Part shown: in pieces, positions 29,894 through 39,952 of the stretch
Layout of the letters: each line of letters opens with the position of its first letter
How positions within the stretch are numbered: position 1 is the stretch's first letter
Assembly: GCA_002811645.1 (NCBI GenBank)
Contig: PDIP01000044.1
Location: 19,025 to 68,285 of the forward strand
From: Corallochytrium limacisporum
Taxonomy: Eukaryota; Opisthokonta
Length of the DNA stretch: 49,261 nt
Direction of reading: 5' to 3'
The notes under the pieces: generated by a model
Told to the model about the DNA's origin: nothing
Seen by the model: the letters and a program-made list of their open reading frames with translations, nothing else
Database searches by the model: none
Made by a program: the position numbers and the translations under genes

Positions 29894-32800
29894 TTACCGG
29901 AGCGACAAACGTGGAACAATATTCATGGCCATGAGCTCCTGGAAGAGCAGCTTGCATGCGTATGGAATATCTATAGAAGCAACGTGGCGAGAAGTATTGC
30001 AGAAGTTACACCAGCCTGAGTACCCCATTAACCCACAATTCTGACACACATCAACCTTGAACTGGTCGGAAGCGACCATCAACCGTTCCATGAGCAGTGA
30101 AGATGAACCGTAGCCGATGAGACAGTCACGTTCCATCTCACCGAGGCGCAAACCACCGTCTCTGCTGCGACCTTCGGTAGGCTGGCGCGTCAGGACGGCC
30201 CGCGGCCCGCGGGCGCGAGCGTGCATCTTGTCTACGACCATGTGTTTGAGTTTCTGGTAGTACACGGGGCCAAAAAAGATGTACGACTCGAGGGGCTCAC
30301 CGGTAATACCACTGGTTATGTACTCCTTGCCCAGGTAGTTGTAGCCGCGCTTGCGAAGCTCACTGCACATATCCTCCACCTTGGCCCCACCAAAGGCCGT
30401 ACCGTACTTGTACTCACCATCCATGACTGCCACCTTTCCGCTGATTAGCTCCATGAGCTTGCCCACGGTCATGCGACTCGGAAAACCATGGGGATTCATG
30501 ATAATGTCGGGACAGATGCCCTGGTCGTTGAAAGGCATGTCTTCCTGGGGCACGATCAGACCACAGACGCCTTTCTGTCCGTGTCGGCTACTGAATTTGT
30601 CACCAATTTCTGGAATACGTGTCTGGCGGAGACGAATCTTCACCAACATGTAGTCATCCGCATTGGAAGTCAGCATGACCTTGTCGACGTAGGCATGATT
30701 TGGAGCGCGATATACCAGGGGGTTACTGATCCAACTGTTGGCCTCCGGCGGGCCCTGAATGGTGTTCTGGGTGTTGCCAGGCACCTCCTTGTTGACCAGA
30801 ACCGCCCCAGGATCTACCCGCTCGTGTACTCCACACAAGCCGTCCTCCTCAAGAATTTCAAAGCGTTTGGGAGCCCGACCTTCCTTGTCCTGGGGTGCAG
30901 GCATGATCCGATCATGGGCACTGTTGGGATAACGACGAATGGTCAAAGCATGCTTGCGGTACACTACGCAGCGGCCGAATCCACGGTCGATGGAGGCACG
31001 ATTGAGAATCAGAGCATCCTCGATGTCGTAACCAGAGTAGGACATGACGGCCACAATAGCATTCTGACCTGCCGGCAGCTTCTCAAATCCAGAAAGTTCG
31101 ATTGACTTTGTCTTGACCAGGGGACGCTGGGCGTAAACCATGGTGTAGAGCAGAGTGTCAAAGCGGTGAAGTTGGTTGTACCCGATGACACCAATGCTCT
31201 GTTTACCCATGGCACACTGGTACGTGTTGCGGGGGCTCTGGTTGTGGTGCGGGAATGGCACCAGACCGGCACAGACGCCGAGGATGGTGAAGGGTTCAAT
31301 CTCCACATGGGTGTGATCCGAAGTGAGCTGAGACTCATACATAGCGATGTAGGAATCGTTCTCTTCGTTAACGTCCAGGTACTCCATGATGCCCTGACGC
31401 ACAAGGTCCTCAAATTCAATCTGGCCAGACGCGACGGCATCAATGTGCTCCTTCTTGAGTTTGGACACACCGTTCTCTGCCACAATGCATGGGCGGCACA
31501 CACGGCCTCCGTCGGATGCCACGCTCAGCATGCGCAGCTTCAGATTGATGCACACAGACACGAACGGATCGATACGACCCCTGCGACGCAGGATTCGGAT
31601 GGCACGTGCAAGGCGATGTGGATGCTTTGTGAGACCAGTGAGACCACCATTCAGGAACACCAGGAAGGTACCCGGCTGGTGCATGTCTTCCCCGCTGACT
31701 GCCAACAAGCTCTCCACGCCCATGTTGTAGAGAAAGCGTTCAATGGGCTTCTCATCAATGTCAGTGGTAATGTGCGTCATTAGTGCCAAATTTTTAACCA
31801 GACCACAGGCTTCACCTTCAGGCGTATCACTGGGACAGAGCATACCCCACTGCGACGGCTGCAGGGAGCGCGGGCCACTGACCTTGCGTGTCTTTTCGAA
31901 TTGCGAGGAAATGCGAGTCATCATACCCAGCGCACTGATATAGGACAGACGACTCAGGACCTGCGTCACACCCTGACGTTCCATTTTGAAACGCTTGACT
32001 GTCCAGTTGCCAGTTGCAATTGCATTTACCATCCCGTTCGTGATTGTGTCCTCACGGAAATGACGAACAATGTCAAATTGCTGCGCGCGTTGCTTGGGAA
32101 TGGTCTGCTCAGCAATCTTTTTCAGGTCCGAATTGAAGCGCTTGAATAAATCCTCAAACAGAAGACTGAGCAGCCCACCGGCCAACTCCAAACGCTTGTT
32201 CCCGTAGTAATCCCTATCGTCAGCTTGTTCGCTGTCCTTCTGCGCGAGTATTACTCTGCGAATCATCACACCCAGGTATGCGCACTTGGTCTTGAAGTTA
32301 AAGTGCTCCACAGTAACGTGACTGAGCACCAGCGAAGTGAGCAGGTCACGGGCCTCATCCACGACAGTCTTCCGACCGTAAAAGTTTCCACCCGACACGG
32401 ACGTCTTGGATGTTGAACCGGCGGCATGGTTGCCGCCTGTAGGATCGTTGGCATTCGCATTGCCGTTCGAAAGCATACCAAGATGTCCGTTACCAAGGAT
32501 TCCTTCTTTGCTGTCCTCTGGGATCGAAGTCCGTTGAGACGTGTGCCCAGTGCCATTGGCACGCCCGCCGCCCAGACTCAGGGCCGACTGTCCCTGCAAG
32601 GCGGAGGAAACGCCCGTGTTCTGCCCGGAATTCATACCACCCGGCGTGGTGGTGGTGTTCGGGTTGGTGCTGCCGGCCTGCATGGGAGCAGCACCGGCGC
32701 CGTATTTTCGCGCCTGACGGATGCGCAAACCAATCCACTCCAATGCCTGCATCTGGGTGTGAACTTCAAGGGTGTGGCACTCCTCCAGGGAGGGTCTCAA

Positions 32801-33742
32801 GGCCGCCAAAATGTGCGGCTCCGTTCCGACGTATTGTGAAATTTCCAGATCGTTCAGACCGCTCATGGCCTTCATCATGATGGCCACAGGAACATCTTCC
32901 AACAGTGCGTTCTGGCGGACGTAGTATTTACCATGTTTCACGATCACGTTAGTTCTGCTTTTGCGCTCCTGTGTGCTACTGGTCACTTGTGCACCGGCAA
33001 TACCTTTGCGGTCGTGCTCAATAATTACACGGTTCTTGCTAAGTTGTTCCTGAATCAAAATTACCTTCTCTGTACCCTTGACAATAAAGTAACCACCGGG
33101 ATCTAACGGACACTCTCGCAATCTGGCCAGTTCAGCGTCCGATTTGCCATTGAGAACACACTTACTGCTGCGCAGCATGATGGGGATGCGACCAATGCTT
33201 ATGTCGTTTCTGCGCACTACATCGTTGCCGCGTGTGTACTCAACATCTACTGTGACTGTGGCAGAGTAGGTCATGTCTCTCAGCCGGCAGTCATGTGGAC
33301 TAATGCCCTGGCTAACGGTGAAGATTTCCTCTGCAGTCGGCGTTCCAACGTGGACATCTGTGTAGGTCAAGTAGAAGTTCGGATCCGCGTCAATGACTAA
33401 CAAACGATTCGCGTTCACAATCTTTTTCATATCCACCTCAATAAAATGATTGAAGCTCTCAATGTGTTGCTTCACAAGGCCCTTAACTGCCAGGTATGCA
33501 GGCAGCAGTCTCCACTTGTCCTCCAGAGATTTCACTGGAGCCGTGAGTAGGGCAGGATCATTCACAACTCCTGGCGTCTGCTTCCGACCCATTACTTGGG
33601 CTTTACTACTATGTTTCTTAACATTCTTACCAAAGGATACGGTTCGACCTTTAGGAACATCCTCTTCCTGCTTAACCCTTGAGCGGACACCAGCAGGGTC
33701 CTTGCCTTCGCGTTTCACGCTTGCTGAGGCGGCCCGTGCCAT
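29894..33742 (-). CDS. POLR3B: RNA polymerase III second-largest subunit RPC2
   Basis: This is a 1,282-residue protein, colinear with the Pol III beta-like subunit RPC2 (POLR3B, yeast Ret1) rather than the Pol I or Pol II homologues. Diagnostic stretches are [80 protein letters not shown] and [20 protein letters not shown]-terminal zinc-binding clamp region has [16 protein letters not shown]. With RPC1 it forms the active centre that makes tRNA, 5S and U6 RNA. About 105 residues of Gly/Asn/Ser/Thr-rich sequence (about 347-452) interrupt the protein between conserved blocks, and the N-terminus carries a basic extension of about 60 residues. It is divergent from translin. Confidence 0.97.
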   Translation of the reverse strand: MARAASASVKREGKDPAGVRSRVKQEEDVPKGRTVSFGKNVKKHSSKAQVMGRKQTPGVVNDPALLTAPVKSLEDKWRLLPAYLAVKGLVKQHIESFNHFIEVDMKKIVNANRLLVIDADPNFYLTYTDVHVGTPTAEEIFTVSQGISPHDCRLRDMTYSATVTVDVEYTRGNDVVRRNDISIGRIPIMLRSSKCVLNGKSDAELARLRECPLDPGGYFIVKGTEKVILIQEQLSKNRVIIEHDRKGIAGAQVTSSTQERKSRTNVIVKHGKYYVRQNALLEDVPVAIMMKAMSGLNDLEISQYVGTEPHILAALRPSLEECHTLEVHTQMQALEWIGLRIRQARKYGAGAAPMQAGSTNPNTTTTPGGMNSGQNTGVSSALQGQSALSLGGGRANGTGHTSQRTSIPEDSKEGILGNGHLGMLSNGNANANDPTGGNHAAGSTSKTSVSGGNFYGRKTVVDEARDLLTSLVLSHVTVEHFNFKTKCAYLGVMIRRVILAQKDSEQADDRDYYGNKRLELAGGLLSLLFEDLFKRFNSDLKKIAEQTIPKQRAQQFDIVRHFREDTITNGMVNAIATGNWTVKRFKMERQGVTQVLSRLSYISALGMMTRISSQFEKTRKVSGPRSLQPSQWGMLCPSDTPEGEACGLVKNLALMTHITTDIDEKPIERFLYNMGVESLLAVSGEDMHQPGTFLVFLNGGLTGLTKHPHRLARAIRILRRRGRIDPFVSVCINLKLRMLSVASDGGRVCRPCIVAENGVSKLKKEHIDAVASGQIEFEDLVRQGIMEYLDVNEENDSYIAMYESQLTSDHTHVEIEPFTILGVCAGLVPFPHHNQSPRNTYQCAMGKQSIGVIGYNQLHRFDTLLYTMVYAQRPLVKTKSIELSGFEKLPAGQNAIVAVMSYSGYDIEDALILNRASIDRGFGRCVVYRKHALTIRRYPNSAHDRIMPAPQDKEGRAPKRFEILEEDGLCGVHERVDPGAVLVNKEVPGNTQNTIQGPPEANSWISNPLVYRAPNHAYVDKVMLTSNADDYMLVKIRLRQTRIPEIGDKFSSRHGQKGVCGLIVPQEDMPFNDQGICPDIIMNPHGFPSRMTVGKLMELISGKVAVMDGEYKYGTAFGGAKVEDMCSELRKRGYNYLGKEYITSGITGEPLESYIFFGPVYYQKLKHMVVDKMHARARGPRAVLTRQPTEGRSRDGGLRLGEMERDCLIGYGSSSLLMERLMVASDQFKVDVCQNCGLMGYSGWCNFCNTSRHVASIDIPYACKLLFQELMAMNIVPRLSLR

Positions 33743-34541
33743 ATTTCGGTCTGTTCCCTAGTAACTATTCACCAATTGGTACCTGAATCTTGGGCCTTTC
33801 TTGCCACCACTACGCTTTGATTTTGTTCACATCGTGCAAACTTCAAGACTGATCCGTATTTCCATGGCTGAAGGTTGGGTTGATGCTACATAATCGGTCT
33901 TCACCTACACGCTTCTATTGTGTTCAGCATGAAGTAGCATATCCCAAAAAGTGCAAGCGGAATTCCTGTGTACGCCAGTCAGGGGGCAGTAAGTGCAGCA
34001 GCAGTCGACGAAGGTGGGAGCAGGGATCTTAGTGGGGTCGTCGCGCATTGAAACCTGCATGTGTATTGAAGTAAGTCTGGCGAAACCGTGCGGGTCTGTG
34101 TGCCACCGAGTATGACCGTGTGTGGGGAGGCCACGGGGGCCCCAGTAGGGGGCACAAGGCTCCTCCCCCCCTTCTGGGAGTCCAGTGGCTGCTGAGACCG
34201 TGTGGTCCCCTGCGCGGTGCGATGCCCACGCAGCCTCCGACTCAGAGGGGGGCCTCGGGCGATAAAAAGGGCCGGGGGGTTGGGGNNNNNNNNNNNNNNN
34301 NNNNNNNNNNNNNNNNNNNNNNNNNNNNNNNNNNNNNNNNNNNNNNNNNNNNNNGGGGGGGGAGGGGTAGGGACGGGCAGGACACGAGATTCTTTTGGGA
34401 TGGTTCAGAGCACCCACACGAGAGAGATGCCACGGTAATACACCGCGATCAGGTATGAGTAGAAAGCAAAATGCGCAGAGCAATGAAAGAATTTTCGGCC
34501 AAGGCAGGCTAGTGACTATTTTGTATATCGCGTAGTGAAAT
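33743..34541. other. Divergent promoter region between RPC2 and translin
   Basis: No gene was found. The middle is very G-rich (GGGGGGTTGGGG before the assembly gap, eight G after it). About 150 bp before the translin start is AT-richer. Open frames reported across the N run are artefacts of unknown bases. Confidence 0.6.
34286..34354. other. Assembly gap (69 N)
   Basis: Sixty-nine unknown bases, flanked on both sides by G homopolymers. This suggests that sequencing failed in a longer poly-G or G-quadruplex tract. Confidence 0.98.
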
Positions 34542-35219
34542 ATGCCAACATTAGTTGATGATCTCCGCGCTCTGCTATCAGAGCAGGAGGAACTGGTCGA
34601 GCTGCGCGACAAGATCCGCGAGAAGGTTCGTGAAATGGATGTTCAGGGGAAGGAAATGCAGAGTTTTGCACAGCAGGTCCACACACATCCGGGGGATTTC
34701 AGTCAATTGCCCATGGAGTCCTTCACAACAGCGACCGCGGAGTTTCGTCGCTTTCTCAAGGAACTTAGTTGCATGGTGCCAGAACAGGAATACTTTCGAT
34801 ACAATGATCTGTGGCGTTCAGTGCTCCAGCAGGCTCTGGCCAGTGCCGCTTTGATCCATTTTTGTACGCGTCGCAATGTCATGACGCTGCAAGATGTCGA
34901 GACCATGTTTGGCATGCCTGTGGCTATGGACAATAGGTTCCACATTGATCTTGATGACTATCTTCAATCCCTGTGCCTCATGGCCCAGGAATTGAGTCGT
35001 TTGGCAGTTAATCGCGTGGTCACGGGAGACTACAACATGCCTATGAACATTGCACAGGTTCTTCGCGAATTGTTTGGTGCCTTTAAGCTTCTGAATCTAA
35101 AGAACGATAATCTTCGGCGAAAGTTTGATGGTCTTAAGTATGACCTCAAGAAAGTTGAGGAGGTAATCTACGATCTTACTATTCGTGGTCTTCTGACCAC
35201 GGAACAATCCGCATCATAG
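34542..35219 (+). CDS. TSN: Translin
   Basis: This is a 225-residue, all-helical protein of the translin family, close to the usual 228. Family hallmarks include EQEYFRYNDLWRSVLQQALA, FHIDLDDYLQSL, ELSRLAVNRVVTGDYNMP and the highly conserved end LNLKNDNLRRKFDGLKYDLK followed by VEEVIYDLTIRGL. Translin forms octameric shells that bind single-stranded DNA and RNA. With TRAX it makes the C3PO endoribonuclease that removes siRNA passenger strands and processes tRNA. The catalytic acidic residues of C3PO belong to TRAX, which is not in this window. It converges on NOP9, with 81 bp between stop codons. Confidence 0.96.
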   Translation: MPTLVDDLRALLSEQEELVELRDKIREKVREMDVQGKEMQSFAQQVHTHPGDFSQLPMESFTTATAEFRRFLKELSCMVPEQEYFRYNDLWRSVLQQALASAALIHFCTRRNVMTLQDVETMFGMPVAMDNRFHIDLDDYLQSLCLMAQELSRLAVNRVVTGDYNMPMNIAQVLRELFGAFKLLNLKNDNLRRKFDGLKYDLKKVEEVIYDLTIRGLLTTEQSAS

Positions 35220-35300
35220 AAACCTTAGCAAATTAAAAAACAATAGGTCAAGCCATAGAAGCAGACAAAACCACCTTTTCTATTACTCTCCAGTTCTTGA

Positions 35301-37658
35301 TCACGAGGATGATGCGGATTGCTTCAGAGACTGGAGTATGAGATCCATGCCCTTGTCTTCGGTCCTTCCCTTGTCAGAATCATTGGAAACGTTCTTCTCG
35401 TACACCTTCGGCCCTTTACCCTTCTTCTTCTTGCGATCACTCTCAGGTTCGCATTTCTTCGGTGCACCTGCGAAGAGGACGTCTATTTCGTTCTCCTCTC
35501 TCGCAGCCTTGGCCTTCTTGGCCGCTGGCATGTGAGATACGTGCTCGGAAGTATCCGCATTGTAGCGCTTGCGCCTCTCTCCGTCACGTACCTCGCGCGC
35601 CCAATTTTCACGGCTGCGGGTGTAAGTTGGCAGTCGATAGTTCTGGGATAGAAACTTGCCGTGTCGAGTGCTCTGCAGCTGGTTCAGCTCTGGTGCGAGA
35701 ACCTTTGCCATCTCTTCCTTCTCGACCATGTCACTACTGTCCCAGAGAGCATCAAGCACATGAGAACCATACCTGTTCAATGCCAGCTCAAGCATGTGGG
35801 GCTTCAGTCTTTTGATCAGCTCCTTCCTAAGCGATTCACCTCGGTGCAGACCCTTGGGTCCAAGCATGGCCTCCAGCACGTGACTACCCTGCTTGTTAAA
35901 CGCAAGAGCAATGAGTTCTTCTACGGGAAACCATTGGATATGCTGCAACACACGCATTCGGGGCACTTCAGAGAAACGACAGAGGCTCTGTAGAATGAGA
36001 CAGCCATTGATATCCATCTTCGCTCGTTCTTTAGCTAATGGCGTTGGCCAGGACGCAATGTGTTCATAGGGACGCATATACATGATGGCAAACGGAATCA
36101 GCGAGTTGTCCGTCTGATCAACTTCCGCACCTTTGCTGCTCTCGGGCATTTTGGGGGAGAATTCGGATATCAAACCTTTCACAATGGTCTCTTGACAGGA
36201 CGGCACCGATTCCGCATGGGCGCATAAGCGGCTCACTACGCCACTGCGACTGTGGAACAGGAGCTTGGGCAACACGTCCGAACTGCAAATGGTTTCGACC
36301 AGCTCCTTAAGAATCGATTCTCCTTGAAGATTGACAATGAATGTCTGCAGAACAAAATTCGCATTCGGATGCATAGCGTAGTCGGCAATCTTTCCTTCCT
36401 GCTTCAAAAATGTACCGTACAGTTGCTTCTGGGCCTTCTTGTCGAGGACTTCCATTACCTTCTGCATTACGTGGCTACTAATTCTTCCTTTGATGAGCAT
36501 GTCAAAGCGGTTGGCATCGCTGACTTCTTTGCCATTATGAAGGTCCAACCCGCACAAAACCCGCAAGAGTCCCTTCGCCAGCAAAGGGATGGAAGGGGGT
36601 GCACAGATCAAGCAAGAGCTGACCAGTGGTGCTCCCACAGTGTCTCCCGCCAGGTTGATCACCCGTTTCGCGTCCAAGGATTCATATAAGTTCTTTACAT
36701 CAGCCTCGCTGGAGACTTCTTCCTTGCCAACCGGTCGGCCCAGCAAACACGTTGTGATGAGAGCGGCCGCCATTGGCTGAACCATGGGGTCTGCATAGCA
36801 TCTTTCCGAGGCCTGTATATTAGCCATGTCCACTTGTGCATCGCTGTTGGCCTCCCGAAAGTCTCGGAACGACCCCTGTCGCCATTTGCGGCTGGACTGA
36901 CTGCTCTGCAGATCCTGGGGCATTGCCATTCCGGCAGACACAAAGATCAAGGAACGCAAGACATGGTTCGCATAGGGATCTGCAATGAGGTCGTCAATTG
37001 CGACGGCCTTGGTTTCGTCGTCGGTGTCGGACTTGGTCATCATATCCAGGAAAGCTTGACTTGTGTCCGCAACCAACTGCCGGTAGGTCCTCAGACCATG
37101 CTTGGCACCTTCCATTTCTTCACCCCGTTCCTCAAGGTCCATTTCGGTGTCCATAAATGTGGTGCTAAGATGCAGCAACGTCTGCAGAACGTGAGAACCG
37201 AACCGATCCGTGGCCATTTGCAGCAAGTGATCCATGATACGGTCAAGAAATACACGCAAGTGGAACCCAGAGCAGAGCTGCAAAACCTTCTCGATCACAC
37301 GGCAGCAGTCTGGCTGACACGAGTAGTCGACTTCTCGGCCGTTGATCTGTTCCAAAACATTTTCCACCATAATAGTACGATCTTCTTTGTCATCCAACAC
37401 ATTTTCCTCCGAAGTTCCATCGAGAAGTCGTTCAATACGCTTAAAGTACTCAATGTCTTCTTCGACAAGGTAGTTGCGTTGGAATCCCCAGGAATTTGGC
37501 TGACTTACATTCTGCTGACTCCGCGTGTCTTCATAGTATCCCAGGCCATCTTGACGCTGATCATTGTCATAGTCAGACGCTCCTCCCAAAGGTTGAAGGT
37601 TAGGATTGTCGCGCGGTTGCTCCGGCCGGCGTCGTCCCTTTCCTGCGCGACGGCCCAT
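35301..37658 (-). CDS. NOP9: NOP9-like Pumilio-repeat nucleolar protein
   Basis: This is a 785-residue protein with a basic N-terminus (GRRAGKGRRRPEQPRDNPN) and a basic C-terminus (DRKKKKGKGPKVYEK). Between about 90 and 680 it carries Pumilio-like helical repeats with the recurring FGSHVLQTLL, YANHVLRSLI, QGSHVLEAML and YGSHVLDALW motifs. NOP9 binds 20S pre-rRNA near the ITS1/18S 3' end and holds back Nob1 cleavage during 40S assembly in the nucleolus. The order and spacing of the repeats and the NPNLQPLGG start fit NOP9 better than cytoplasmic PUF proteins or Puf6. An acidic Glu/Asp-rich segment and low-complexity loops break the array. No intron is needed. Confidence 0.9.
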   Translation of the reverse strand: MGRRAGKGRRRPEQPRDNPNLQPLGGASDYDNDQRQDGLGYYEDTRSQQNVSQPNSWGFQRNYLVEEDIEYFKRIERLLDGTSEENVLDDKEDRTIMVENVLEQINGREVDYSCQPDCCRVIEKVLQLCSGFHLRVFLDRIMDHLLQMATDRFGSHVLQTLLHLSTTFMDTEMDLEERGEEMEGAKHGLRTYRQLVADTSQAFLDMMTKSDTDDETKAVAIDDLIADPYANHVLRSLIFVSAGMAMPQDLQSSQSSRKWRQGSFRDFREANSDAQVDMANIQASERCYADPMVQPMAAALITTCLLGRPVGKEEVSSEADVKNLYESLDAKRVINLAGDTVGAPLVSSCLICAPPSIPLLAKGLLRVLCGLDLHNGKEVSDANRFDMLIKGRISSHVMQKVMEVLDKKAQKQLYGTFLKQEGKIADYAMHPNANFVLQTFIVNLQGESILKELVETICSSDVLPKLLFHSRSGVVSRLCAHAESVPSCQETIVKGLISEFSPKMPESSKGAEVDQTDNSLIPFAIMYMRPYEHIASWPTPLAKERAKMDINGCLILQSLCRFSEVPRMRVLQHIQWFPVEELIALAFNKQGSHVLEAMLGPKGLHRGESLRKELIKRLKPHMLELALNRYGSHVLDALWDSSDMVEKEEMAKVLAPELNQLQSTRHGKFLSQNYRLPTYTRSRENWAREVRDGERRKRYNADTSEHVSHMPAAKKAKAAREENEIDVLFAGAPKKCEPESDRKKKKGKGPKVYEKNVSNDSDKGRTEDKGMDLILQSLKQSASSS

Positions 37659-38230
37659 TTTTAGTGACCTTTCCTGACAACCACGTACCGCCTTCTATGA
37701 TTAACGAGACATTGCATAGTGTGACTTCAATAGTACACACAGTGCATGTTCCTCTGAGTTGATTATCCATTATGATATGCAGAAGGAGAAGCGGCCCTCA
37801 AATAGCAATGTACTTTTTTGCAGCATTGCAGAAGGTGTTGTGTGTGCGTGTATGCGTGTGCTCGTTTGGCCCACCATTCCATCCGGCTTCCACGCGGGTC
37901 AGAGCTGAGAGGGAAAAAAATCCACAACGGGTCGAAAACAATTTGCAAATGGCCCAGCCCCCTCCCCCCCTCCCTCTGGGGAGCGGGCGGAGTTGGGACC
38001 TCTGTTGTGCTCAACTGCACGCACAGAATTTCCGGACATGGCGGCTTCGAAGTGAGCGAAAGCGAGTCCAAAGTTCATCATGGTCCCAGGGCGATTGAAC
38101 GAACCGCGGGAAGCACCAATATGACATTTATGCACGTATGGATAATTTATTGACGATGGATGATGTAGAGATGAACGACTCATGAATTGGAGACTCATTC
38201 CCTTTAAGTTTTGGTGTGGGTCATTGTACT
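37659..38230. other. Intergenic: NOP9 promoter and NADH dehydrogenase 3' region
   Basis: No gene was found. It contains a C-tract with inverted G-run (about 37,957-37,990, seven C at 37,964-37,970) and a short GT-rich stretch (37,837-37,860). Both neighbours are on the minus strand, so this gap holds the NOP9 promoter and the 3' UTR of the upstream gene. Confidence 0.6.
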
Positions 38231-39952
38231 TTATGCACGAGACAAATCGCGACCAAAGAACAAAGATTTGGTCCAGTCTGTGGAGACACTCATGCGATTG
38301 CGCACACTCATCAGCTTTGTAAAGTATACACTGCGCCACATCATGAACGTGGCAAGACCACTGGAGATGTGCTGGTCTCCAAAGTCGGCCACGGCAGTAT
38401 GATCTCCGATGTACGCAAAGGATCCGAAGTGGCGGTATTGAAAATCAGGTTCCTCCTCAAGGGCTTCCAGAAGCTCTTCCGTGGCCTTGTTCCGATCCGT
38501 AGTCCGAGCCTTTGTCCGATGGGCAAGGGTGTATTTGTTCAGAGGTTCCGCCAACCGATTCAATACCCGTCCCAAATATTTTCCTTCTTGGCTGGCTACT
38601 TGAGCGGTTGGCGCAAGGCCGGCAAGGGCGCAGTCACCAATCGCAAACACCGGGCCGTGCTCCTGTAGATCCTGCTTGGAAGGCGTCACGGCCAAAAACT
38701 TGCCATTCACGGTCAGTCCTCGGATGTGAGCCTTGGGATTTTTGGCTAAGTCTTGATGCAATAACTTGGCCAGCTTGACAGTCACCGGTCTTGCAGCAAC
38801 TCCACTTGCCCAAATAAATGCGCCATAGGGAATGTAGTCCTCCGTGTCTTTGACCTCACCGTTCTTGATTTCGCGTTTAGCAAGGTAAATGTTTTCGCTG
38901 TCAACCTTCACAACTTTGGAATTTGTCAAAACTTCGATCTTACCAATCTTTTCCAATTGGTTTTGCGTGTACTGAATGAGGTGCTCCTCAAACATGCCGA
39001 GTACTTTCGGTGCAGCTTCCACCAGAGTGATCTTTGTGTAGGGCGCAAGATCCTTGAATGCAGTGCTCAAGTCGTTCTTGATAAAGTCACTTAATTCCGC
39101 AGCAGTCTCCACACCTGTTGGACCACCTCCTACTACAACAAACTGAAGAAGCTGTCGCTTTTCTTCTTCGGTGACATGTGGTAGATTCGCTCTCTCAAAC
39201 ATGTCCATGATCCGACCACGTACGCGCTTGGCATCCGGAAGCTCCTTCATAAAGAGAGCATGGTCCTTCACTCCAGAGATATTGAAAGTTGCAGGCTGCA
39301 TACCCACTGCCGTGACCAGAATATCATAGTCAATCTCAAACTCCTCTTCGGCATGTTTACTGCTCTTGCTGACTACCTCTTTCGAGTCTTTCCCCGTAGT
39401 CGTGCGCTTCAACTTCAACTTGCGTGATTTTGTGTCGACGTCGATGCATTCTGCCTCTATGAACTGAGCATTGTCAGCATCAGAGCGGCTACAGTACTTC
39501 CGGATGGGTTCAATGATTGAACGAGGTTCAATTGTACCACTCGTTGTTGACGGCAGTAGTGGGGTGAACAGGAAGTAGTTCCGGGGAGACACGATGGTCA
39601 CCCTAAATTTGTCCGTGTGCAACTTCCGCAGCATAGACATGGCACCCCAGCCAGTCCCTAAGATAACCAAGCGAGGTCTCCGCTCAGTTTCTTGGGGATG
39701 AAGACGAGGACGGAACTTGTCCGTGACCAGATCAAAGTCGTCATTAATTGTACTGTCAACGACGTAAAAGACGACCAGACCAGTGCCAGCGAGAAGAAAT
39801 CCTTGCATTCCCCGGTGCAACATTGTTTTGGTGGGTCGACCTTTGATGTCATAGCTGTTGCTCATGAGACGTGTTGCGTTCAGGTACGGTTGCCACCGCT
39901 GGGCAACAACCCGTCGTCCTACAGACAACGCTTTACTCAGGCTCCCGAGCAT
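38231..39952 (-). CDS. Type II (alternative, probably external) NADH dehydrogenase
   Basis: This is a 573-residue, single-subunit NADH:ubiquinone oxidoreductase of the NDE/NDI type. It begins with an Arg/Ser-rich mitochondrial presequence-like N-terminus, then a hydrophobic stretch (about 46-66, FLLAGTGLVVFYVV). Next comes the FAD-binding Rossmann motif (VILGTGWGAMSMLRKL, about 95-110) and the NADH-binding motif (VVVGGGPTGVETAAEL, about 268-283). AIGDCA near 445 contacts FAD. The end (FGSFAYIGDHTAVADF, TDWTKSLFFGRDLSRA) is the amphipathic membrane anchor. It oxidises NADH without proton pumping. The hydrophobic stretch after the presequence favours an inner-membrane enzyme facing the intermembrane space (NDE-like), but orientation is inferred. 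No EF-hand was seen. Confidence 0.95.
   Translation of the reverse strand: MLGSLSKALSVGRRVVAQRWQPYLNATRLMSNSYDIKGRPTKTMLHRGMQGFLLAGTGLVVFYVVDSTINDDFDLVTDKFRPRLHPQETERRPRLVILGTGWGAMSMLRKLHTDKFRVTIVSPRNYFLFTPLLPSTTSGTIEPRSIIEPIRKYCSRSDADNAQFIEAECIDVDTKSRKLKLKRTTTGKDSKEVVSKSSKHAEEEFEIDYDILVTAVGMQPATFNISGVKDHALFMKELPDAKRVRGRIMDMFERANLPHVTEEEKRQLLQFVVVGGGPTGVETAAELSDFIKNDLSTAFKDLAPYTKITLVEAAPKVLGMFEEHLIQYTQNQLEKIGKIEVLTNSKVVKVDSENIYLAKREIKNGEVKDTEDYIPYGAFIWASGVAARPVTVKLAKLLHQDLAKNPKAHIRGLTVNGKFLAVTPSKQDLQEHGPVFAIGDCALAGLAPTAQVASQEGKYLGRVLNRLAEPLNKYTLAHRTKARTTDRNKATEELLEALEEEPDFQYRHFGSFAYIGDHTAVADFGDQHISSGLATFMMWRSVYFTKLMSVRNRMSVSTDWTKSLFFGRDLSRA

Noticed and set aside
33905-34612. Open frames spanning the N run
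   Set aside because: They contain unknown bases and are antisense or upstream of translin, so they are not evidence of genes.
36834-37664. Plus-strand 276-codon open frame
   Set aside because: It is antisense to NOP9 and has no recognisable domain.
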